From Candidatus Kaiserbacteria bacterium (GTDB taxonomy: Bacteria > Patescibacteriota > Minisyncoccia > Phycocordibacterales > Phycocordibacteraceae), in the NCBI GenBank assembly GCA_023267775.1, contig JAHFMQ010000026.1, forward strand, positions 1 through 10,991: a stretch of DNA of 10,991 bases, given 5' to 3'. Of the stretch, positions 5,250 through 10,991 are shown piece by piece. Every line of letters begins with the position of its first letter. Positions within the stretch are counted from its first letter, which is position 1. The notes beneath the pieces are model-generated. The model worked only from the letters and a program-made list of their open reading frames with translations, did not search any database and was not told where the DNA came from. Both the position numbers and the translations under genes were made by a program.

Positions 5250-7419
5250 AGGCAGTGATAGCGTTCATAAAATTCTGATCTGTTCCTAGTATTGCCTGAT
5301 CTTGAGTGCGCAACTCCACAACGAGCGCATCTGCAGCTGCGGGATCGCCGTTGAGATAGGTGACTTTTGCAAGATCATACAAAGAAACATAATCTTTCGG
5401 AGATAATTTTACCACCTCGCTAAGGAAAAATCGTGCATTCTGCCAATCCTTCAAATTCACATAGAGATCCGCGGCACGGTGCGCGGTCTCAAGATCCTCG
5501 GTGTAATACTCCTTCCCCAGCGATGCTTCGGTTAGAGCATCTTTTTCCATTCCTGATGCATAGAGAAGTTGCGCGAGTACAAAATACGGGGCTGAAAGTG
5601 TCGGAACAAGCGCAATGTATTTCCTTAAAATATCCCGAGCGGCCGCATATCCTGCGATACGTTCTTTCGTGCCTGGTTGATATATGTTTGCGTTATTAAT
5701 GGAGAGATTCGCGAGAATATACCACGATTGTGAGCGCTTTGGTGATGTTTCAATAGAGCGCGCTAAGGCGGCTGAGAGAAGACTATGGTCGATTGTTACC
5801 CTTTCTGGAGCGAGTGAGAGAACGTGCGCGAGATACAGCGCTGTACGCCCATCATAAGTATAGCGATCAAAGTTTTTAGAAAGTATGCTCAGCGCAGCCT
5901 GATATGCATCAACATGAGCGTTGCCTGTGAGCACACTCGTTTGAATATTCACATACATGTCATACACTTGGTAGCCATATTCAAGATCTCCGTACGTTCC
6001 TTGCGCGAAACCATGTGAAAGGAAACGAACTTCCTTTGGAACATCTGTAAGTATGTATATATACGCATGGGCGAGATCGTACGCGGCAATCGCGGGACGT
6101 ATAGCGACCGGAATGATGAGATAAAAGAGTATTGCCGCAAAAATCCATGACGCGCCTCGCGTCCAAGTTGGCAGTGGAAGAACTTCTAAATGAGTGTCTT
6201 TAAGCGAGACAGCGAGGAGCGAAGCGAGGAGTGCCATCATCAGCCAGAAAGATGAAATGGTATCGAAGACGAAGAAATTCTGTATGGCATAAGCAATCGC
6301 GAGGAGTATGAAAATCCCGGCTATGCGACGCTCACGACGCATAAGTCGCATGGCGGCAGTGAAGAACGTTCCTATAAGCGCCATATAGAGCAGGGCTCCG
6401 GCAATGCCGTATTGTGCCGCATAGTCGAGAAATGCATTGTGCGAACGATCGAACCATTCCTCGTAAATCTGGGAAGGATCATAAAAACGATTGAAAAGTG
6501 TATCAATATGTTCGGCCCCGACACCGAGCCATGACTTTTTTTCTATTTCGGCCACCATATTCTTCCAAATAAAAAGACGGCTACTCACCGTTCCATCTGA
6601 AAGCGAAATCGAGGCAATGCGAGCAACGGGTTCGAAAGGTATAGTTTTAAGTTGATCCCGGAATGAAAAGAAAATTCCACCAATAACAACGAGAGTAACA
6701 ATTGCTCCTCCCGACCAAATTCGCTTCCTCCCTTCCCCTTTGACTGCAAGGTACACAAGCGTAACGACGCCTGCAACAACAAGCGCAAGGATGGTACCGC
6801 GAGTCGCGGTGAGAATAATCGCGATAATTTGCAGTACTGCCCCGCTATATGCTCCATACTGCCATGATGGTCGCAGTTTTTGCGCCGCATACATTGTGGC
6901 AAAAAAAGAAATTCCTAAATATCCAGCAAAAAAAGCTGCATTCCCAAGTAAGCTTCCGATACGTCCCCCGCCTATGATCCATTCGCCGATACCGTAGATA
7001 GCCACGAAACTTCCAACGACTGCGGCACTTTGTACTAGTCGTTCAAAAAACTTTCGATCTGCGGAGAGGAGAATCAAGTAAAAGCTACCAACTGCGCATG
7101 TAAGCATCAGGAGTCCATCACCACGAATAAAGAGGCTCCAAAAACTTCTGTAGAAATCGAGACCTTGTGCACTTGAAACGTACGCGAGAGCAAGAAGCAT
7201 ACCAGGAATCCACGTCTCCCATCTGGCAAGTCGTGACCAGTAGAATGCTCGCCCGTGGGCGACCAGAATCCCAAATATTCCAAACGCGACAAGACTGAGA
7301 GTGTAGAAGAGAAGTGTTTTTGGAACGAGGTAGGGGTAAATAACTCCACTCCACATCACCACTGGCAGAATAACTGGTGAGAGCAGGAGCCAAGGATAGG
7401 TGCGCTCAATGTAATTCAT
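5230..7419 (-). CDS. O-antigen ligase/polymerase-like membrane protein with C-terminal TPRs
   Basis: The 729-residue protein has many hydrophobic spans from residue about 10 to 405, another at about 425-440, and a soluble helical tail. The Wzy_C/WaaL signatures are present: TATRGTILALVVAGVVTLVY (204-223), SRLFIWKNM (280-288) with WLGVGAEHIDTLF (297-309), and the periplasmic-loop pattern DRSHNAFLDYAAQYGIAGAL (324-343), whose His-Asn is conserved. Such proteins join or transfer undecaprenyl-linked glycans outside the membrane; the acceptor here is unknown. Residues about 500-729 contain TPR-like helix pairs (RSQSWYILANLSI, SAPYFVLAQLLYASGMEKDA, DWQNARFFLSEVVKLSPKDY). The start at 7419 overlaps the TPR gene stop as TAATG; a longer frame to 7461 only adds out-of-frame upstream sequence. 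A role in glycosylating surface proteins is inference. Confidence 0.85.
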   Translation of the reverse strand: MNYIERTYPWLLLSPVILPVVMWSGVIYPYLVPKTLLFYTLSLVAFGIFGILVAHGRAFYWSRLARWETWIPGMLLALAYVSSAQGLDFYRSFWSLFIRGDGLLMLTCAVGSFYLILLSADRKFFERLVQSAAVVGSFVAIYGIGEWIIGGGRIGSLLGNAAFFAGYLGISFFATMYAAQKLRPSWQYGAYSGAVLQIIAIILTATRGTILALVVAGVVTLVYLAVKGEGRKRIWSGGAIVTLVVIGGIFFSFRDQLKTIPFEPVARIASISLSDGTVSSRLFIWKNMVAEIEKKSWLGVGAEHIDTLFNRFYDPSQIYEEWFDRSHNAFLDYAAQYGIAGALLYMALIGTFFTAAMRLMRRERRIAGIFILLAIAYAIQNFFVFDTISSFWLMMALLASLLAVSLKDTHLEVLPLPTWTRGASWIFAAILFYLIIPVAIRPAIAAYDLAHAYIYILTDVPKEVRFLSHGFAQGTYGDLEYGYQVYDMYVNIQTSVLTGNAHVDAYQAALSILSKNFDRYTYDGRTALYLAHVLSLAPERVTIDHSLLSAALARSIETSPKRSQSWYILANLSINNANIYQPGTKERIAGYAAARDILRKYIALVPTLSAPYFVLAQLLYASGMEKDALTEASLGKEYYTEDLETAHRAADLYVNLKDWQNARFFLSEVVKLSPKDYVSLYDLAKVTYLNGDPAAADALVVELRTQDQAILGTDQNFMNAITAYEQSKK

Positions 7420-8045
7420 TATTTCACTGTCGGCAGGAGTATTCCTCCTGGAAATCGCCAATTCATATAATCAAGCTGTGCATTTTTATATTGCGAGATG
7501 GGTTCAACCGCAACTGCCTTCGCATACGCATCAGCCGCAGTGTAGTACGCACCCAGCTGGTCCATGAGCTGCCCAAGGTTCATATAGGCAAGGCCTTTGT
7601 CTGGGTGTATGGAGACCGCATGGTTATAGTTTTGGTATGCACTCGCACCATCCCCGAGATAGTTATAATCATTTCCTATACCAACATAGAGATCGTAGTC
7701 ATCGTACTTTCCTTTCCCGATGAGACTTTGGAGGTGCTCCATATCGGCATTTGTTTTTGCAATAAGCGTATCGTTCCCTGTATAAACGCTCTTGAAACTC
7801 CATGAGGTTATGCTATCTGACGGATTAATCGGGAACTTCGATACTACAGGTTGTGGTGTTGGAGAAATGGACGGTGGTGGCGTCATAGTCAAAGATGCTA
7901 TCGGCACGGTCGCTGAAGTGGTGGTGGTTGATGATGATGTTTGCGTGTTTGGCGCAGAAACCTTTGTGGTCGTATACCAAAAACTTCCAACAATGAGTAC
8001 CACTGCGAGGAAACCGGCGCTTGTGAGGAACCATTGTTTTTCCAT
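7419..8045 (-). CDS. Membrane-anchored TPR protein
   Basis: The 208-residue product starts MEKQWFLTSAGFLAVVLIVG: one N-terminal membrane anchor (about 5-24), a Ser/Thr/Pro-rich linker (about 35-67), then two TPR repeats in tandem (about 115-148, DLYVGIGNDYNYLGDGASAY and onward; about 150-183, GLAYMNLGQLMDQLGAYYTA and onward). The soluble part should be outside the membrane. It is the first gene of a coupled pair with the ligase (TAATG), so a scaffold or partner role for the ligase is likely. An ATG three codons upstream (8054) is possible, but it overlaps the predicted -10, so the start at 8045 is preferred. There is no Shine-Dalgarno; the sequence before the start is in fact CTCTCC. Confidence 0.8.
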   Translation of the reverse strand: MEKQWFLTSAGFLAVVLIVGSFWYTTTKVSAPNTQTSSSTTTTSATVPIASLTMTPPPSISPTPQPVVSKFPINPSDSITSWSFKSVYTGNDTLIAKTNADMEHLQSLIGKGKYDDYDLYVGIGNDYNYLGDGASAYQNYNHAVSIHPDKGLAYMNLGQLMDQLGAYYTAADAYAKAVAVEPISQYKNAQLDYMNWRFPGGILLPTVK

Positions 8046-8051
8046 GATCTG

Positions 8052-8082
8052 CATATAAAGGAGAGGATACCATAATGGTCAA
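8052..8082 (-). promoter_or_regulatory. Promoter of the TPR-ligase operon
   Basis: TTGACC (8082-8077) is a five-of-six -35. TTTATATG (8059-8052) offers TTTATA at 17-nt or TATATG at 19-nt spacing as the -10. With the latter, RNA would begin about 8045, exactly at the ATG of the preferred start, so the mRNA may be leaderless. The box lies just after the terminators of the surface-protein gene. Confidence 0.45.
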
Positions 8083-8090
8083 AAGACATA

Positions 8091-8130
8091 AAAACACCAA
8101 CACCGCCCTTTCGGACGGTGTTGGTGTTTT
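8091..8130 (-). terminator. Second intrinsic terminator of the surface-protein gene
   Basis: An 18-bp stem (8091-8108 with 8113-8130; AAAACACCAACACCG against CGGTGTTGGTGTTTT) has one mismatch on the plus strand but only a G-U wobble in the minus-strand RNA, where the loop is GAAA and the stem ends in TTTT. This shows it is built for minus-strand transcripts. Confidence 0.88.
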
Positions 8131-8170
8131 GCAAAAGAAAGAACCCCCTTGCGGGGGTTCTTTCTTTTGC
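8131..8170 (-). terminator. First intrinsic terminator of the surface-protein gene
   Basis: A perfect 18-bp stem (8131-8148 with 8153-8170; GAAAGAACCCCC against GGGGGTTCTTTC) with a 4-nt loop and TTTTGC at the minus-strand end. It abuts the next terminator with no gap, giving a double stop after a presumably strongly expressed gene. Between it and the stop codon (8171-8237) I see nothing else. Confidence 0.85.
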
Positions 8171-8237
8171 TTGGCCAATTCCCAAGCTGGGGGATCCTTC
8201 TAACTTACGCTAGGAAGAATTCCTTATACACGAACTA

Positions 8238-10991
8238 CTAGATCGTTACGGACATGTTACCGACCGTCAATGGAAGTGTCTTGACGAGGTAATCATTGGT
8301 CCAGTCCGAAGTAGAAGTGCTGTGTACTGAGATGATGACTGAACGATCTGACCAAACAAGCGATGGTGTCGTAGCGCCAACTGAGCCGCCAACGGCTGAA
8401 GCTGTGCCTGTCGTAACCGACGTTGTTGGGTTAGCAACGGAGATGTCGAGCGTGTTACTACCACTGCCCAATCCACCGACCGTCGTACGGAGTTCATACG
8501 TCTTTGACGTACCAGCAGCGATCTGTTGCTCGCTCGTAGGTTCGAAGACAATGAAACCGCTTACGCCGCCCACAGCATCTGTTGGGAACATTTGCGTCAG
8601 AGTCACGTTCGAGGTAGTCGTCGTTGCGAAGTTACCCGCAATCGAGTTTGCACCATCGTAGAGTGCCACTGTCGTTGTTGCGCCAAGAGTGATGCCTGCA
8701 GTCTTGCTGACCGTGAAGACAACCTTATTCCAGCTAATGTCGCCTGCCGCATCTGCGGTGAGCTTCACGCGTGCAATAACCTTGTTCGAGCCAGCAGTAA
8801 GTGTCGAGCTGTCAAGTGCGACTGACGAAACAGTCGAAATCGACTTTCTGACATACATCGTACCCTTTCCGCTCGTAGCTGCTGAGTTCAAATCAGAGCC
8901 GTTGAGGGAAGTATCCGATGCGCCTGAAGAATCAACTGCCTTGAAGCCTTCATCGGCATCAAGTACCGCTGATATCGCTGCACCTGAGGTTGCACCTGAC
9001 GCAATTGTCGGAATCGCGACGTAAACATCGAGATTCGTGTCGGTGTTCATCGGAACGCTAAACGTAAGACCAGTGAAGGTCGCCGTTGAGTACGTCTGAG
9101 CACTGGACGAGAGCGCGAGGGCCTGGGTTGCCGAGCCGCCTGGCCACTTGAGAGTGACTGACTGGATGCTTGTTGCGGAACTTGCAGGAATCTTCACCTT
9201 AACTTCCTGAACCGTGTATGGCGAGTACTGAGCGGTGAAGCGGAACGAGCCGACCTTCACTTCTGCAGCACCTGCAATCACGTTTGCAGAGTCAGGTGTA
9301 GCACCTGTGTTAACAGCAACTGTGAGCACTGCCGAGCCGATGGTAATCGTCTGGAGTGTCGGAGCCGAAGCAACTGTTACGGAGTTACCCGTCACCGAAC
9401 CGATACCGCCTGTTGAGGTTGTAACGGTCGTAGCTGGGATAGCACCGATGTTCGAGCCTGACTTCACGTTTGCAATAACGTTAATGGTCTTCGTTGCCGA
9501 AGTTCCGAGGTTAACGCCACTGACTGAGAACGAGTTCGACGTCGAGACCGAAGACTTCGTCGAGCCGATCTGAGCACCTGTCGCATTATCGACGAGACGG
9601 AGATCAGACATCGTTGAAGTAACCGCTGAAGCGAAGTCGACGACAATCGTGTTCACATTTACCCCTTCCGTTGAACCGGTTGAGAGTGTGAAGGAGCCGA
9701 TCTTAGCATCGTTCGTACCGGCGATAATCGTCTGGTTGCTGTAACCAGAGTACTTCGTTGCCGTGAGAGAAGACGAAGAAACCGTAATCGTGTTGCCAGA
9801 TACAGTTGAAATGGCGCTGCCGATGCGGTCACCCGAATCAACACCCTCTGTGTCAGCGACAGCGACTGAGACACCAACGTCAACAGTTGCGCCGCTAAGC
9901 ATTGATGATCCTGTAGAGGTCTTCGCATCGGAGTAGATGTCTATAACCGCGACTGTGCCGCGCTTGAGAATCATCTGTGAACCGAAGGTGAAGGTAGTTG
10001 TGCCGGCCTCAGCAATGTCTTGCGTAGAGCCAATCTGAACACCGTTCAAGAAGACTTTACCGTTATCAAGACCAGTGAGGGCGGTAGTGTCTGTGTCAAC
10101 CGTGATTTGCTCAACCTTGAGGTCATCACCAGTTGCACGGAATTCGAAGCTACCCCACTTTACGTTCGTTGCATCAACTGCGACGTTTGACGTAGGTGAG
10201 TTTGCCGCACGGACGATTGAGAGTGCAACACCATCGATGCTGTTTGCAGCAGCAGCCGAGAGAGAGCCTGTCGGTGTGATAGCTGCATTCAAGTCGGTGT
10301 CAACGAAGCGTACGTCAGCTGCACGGCGAATCTGGAAGTCAAAGGTTTCCCCTGAACCGCCAACGACATCGCCCTGCACGCGGATTTCATTGCCGCCGGT
10401 CTCAAGACGAACTGGGTTCGCCGAAAGATCGAAGGTTACTTTCTTGCTCATTGTTCCTGAGACAGTAGCCCCAACCTGAGTTCCCTTAATGAGAAGTTTC
10501 AGGTTCTGGAAGTCTGCATCAACAGTCGAACCGCGGTTCTCAAACGTAACTGCTTTGAGCCATACTGCGCGAGTCGAAACTGTCGCTGTGGACTGGAAGA
10601 GTGTCGTGTCAGTTCCAGGCGAGAAGGTGCTGCCGGTCGGAGTAACCGTGCCGAGAGCAACTGCCGCAAGCGAAGCGGACGAGACAGTCTGTGTGTAGCT
10701 GTTTATCGGGAACGAGACAGATGAATCAAGTGTTCCAGTCGAGCTAAGTGCTGTGAGCTGGACGCCGATTTGCTGGCCCGATGTAGAACCAGCGATGTCA
10801 GAACGGACCGAGATCATCACCATGCCACCTGCCGGGACCGTGAAGATGCCGGATGTGTCATTGAAGCTAAAGGTCGAGTTGCTGATACCTGCTGGGTCTG
10901 TGATACGAGCCTCACCCTTGAAGAGATAGACATTTGAAAGTGCCGAGTCCGTTGAAACGCCAATGCGCTTGAACGTAGCATTTGTCACTTT
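8238..10991 (-). CDS. Large repetitive beta-domain surface (S-layer-like) protein, 5' end missing
   Basis: The C-terminal 917 codons of a gene that continues past the right edge; the GTG at 10988 is not a real start. The protein is rich in Ser, Thr, Val, Ala and Gly, and has no Cys. Repeats of about 150 residues can be seen, each with a core like xxAKIGSFTL...VxxIxVD: around window residues 123-170 (TDTTLFQSTATVSTRAVWLK), 267-320 (DATNVKWGSFEFRATGDDLK), 418-478 (NDAKIGSFTLSTGST), 567-620 (AAEVKVGSFRFTAQYSPYTV) and 727-785 (SNKVIARVKLTADAAGDISW). These look like stacked immunoglobulin-like beta domains. The C-terminus (LVWSDRS, then HSTSTSDWTNDYLVKTLPL) is distinct and may be an anchoring or sorting end. 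An S-layer or adhesin role is inferred from composition and architecture; no catalytic motif is seen. A double terminator follows. Confidence 0.8.
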   Translation of the reverse strand, partial: KVTNATFKRIGVSTDSALSNVYLFKGEARITDPAGISNSTFSFNDTSGIFTVPAGGMVMISVRSDIAGSTSGQQIGVQLTALSSTGTLDSSVSFPINSYTQTVSSASLAAVALGTVTPTGSTFSPGTDTTLFQSTATVSTRAVWLKAVTFENRGSTVDADFQNLKLLIKGTQVGATVSGTMSKKVTFDLSANPVRLETGGNEIRVQGDVVGGSGETFDFQIRRAADVRFVDTDLNAAITPTGSLSAAAANSIDGVALSIVRAANSPTSNVAVDATNVKWGSFEFRATGDDLKVEQITVDTDTTALTGLDNGKVFLNGVQIGSTQDIAEAGTTTFTFGSQMILKRGTVAVIDIYSDAKTSTGSSMLSGATVDVGVSVAVADTEGVDSGDRIGSAISTVSGNTITVSSSSLTATKYSGYSNQTIIAGTNDAKIGSFTLSTGSTEGVNVNTIVVDFASAVTSTMSDLRLVDNATGAQIGSTKSSVSTSNSFSVSGVNLGTSATKTINVIANVKSGSNIGAIPATTVTTSTGGIGSVTGNSVTVASAPTLQTITIGSAVLTVAVNTGATPDSANVIAGAAEVKVGSFRFTAQYSPYTVQEVKVKIPASSATSIQSVTLKWPGGSATQALALSSSAQTYSTATFTGLTFSVPMNTDTNLDVYVAIPTIASGATSGAAISAVLDADEGFKAVDSSGASDTSLNGSDLNSAATSGKGTMYVRKSISTVSSVALDSSTLTAGSNKVIARVKLTADAAGDISWNKVVFTVSKTAGITLGATTTVALYDGANSIAGNFATTTTSNVTLTQMFPTDAVGGVSGFIVFEPTSEQQIAAGTSKTYELRTTVGGLGSGSNTLDISVANPTTSVTTGTASAVGGSVGATTPSLVWSDRSVIISVHSTSTSDWTNDYLVKTLPLTVGNMSVTI

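Noticed and set aside
7434..7450. AGGAGG in a CAGGAG/CTCCTG hairpin upstream of the ligase start
   Set aside because: It is about 24 nt from the ATG, too far for a Shine-Dalgarno, and lies in the coding sequence of the TPR gene; probably chance.
7420..7461. Longer N-terminus for the ligase
   Set aside because: The extra 14 codons overlap the TPR gene out of frame; the TAATG junction gives a natural start at 7419.
8296..10698. Several plus-strand open frames of 69-134 codons
   Set aside because: They are antisense shadows of the repetitive surface-protein gene, created by its codon bias; none has a start signal or recognisable domain.
10986..10988. GTG as the start of the surface-protein gene
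   Set aside because: It is inside a repeat-like beta domain with no signal peptide, and the frame stays open to the window edge.

Overview
The window looks like chromosomal DNA of a Candidate Phyla Radiation (Patescibacteria) bacterium, probably from the Parcubacteria side. This is inferred from protein style, not from a marker tree: a secreted protein with a Cys-flanked peptidoglycan-binding domain and a Pro/Thr linker, a huge cysteine-free beta-repeat surface protein, an O-antigen-ligase-type membrane protein with a TPR tail, a small HicBA module, and ribosomal L10/L7-L12 genes. All genes supported here lie on the minus strand, so transcription runs from high to low coordinates. The standard stop codons are used. 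No start has a Shine-Dalgarno sequence at normal spacing.

Layout in the direction of transcription (right to left). (1) 10991-8238: 3' part of a very long repetitive surface (S-layer-like) protein gene, running off the right edge and closed by two back-to-back intrinsic terminators (8170-8091). (2) 8045-5230: a two-gene operon of a membrane-anchored TPR protein and a polytopic Wzy/WaaL-type ligase with a C-terminal TPR region, joined by a TAATG overlap. A possible 48-residue single-span membrane peptide overlaps the ligase end (5249-5103). (3) 5075-3780: the rplJ-rplL operon with promoter, an L10 leader, and a 3' end that carries an exact tandem duplication (60-bp period) with stem-loops, then a terminator. 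(4) 3743-3174: a winged-helix protein with a degenerate nucleotidyltransferase-like domain. (5) 3098-2415: a five-span membrane protein of the conserved-TM-helix (CmpX/MscS-related) kind, with a terminator. (6) 2354-1873: hicB-hicA toxin-antitoxin pair. (7) 1835-1730: a cluster of inverted repeats. (8) 1679-6: secreted peptidoglycan-binding protein, whose putative promoter holds a run of ten G residues between the -35 region and the extended -10.

The common theme is the cell envelope: a surface-layer-like protein, a glycan ligase pair, a secreted wall-binding protein and a membrane channel-like protein, with a translation operon and a toxin-antitoxin module between them. The items most worth following up are the G10 tract in the promoter spacer of a surface protein, the duplicated rplL 3' end that puts the stop codon in a stem, the repeated finding of -10 boxes only 7-9 nt upstream of start codons (leaderless or nearly leaderless mRNAs), and the composition mosaic of the secreted protein.
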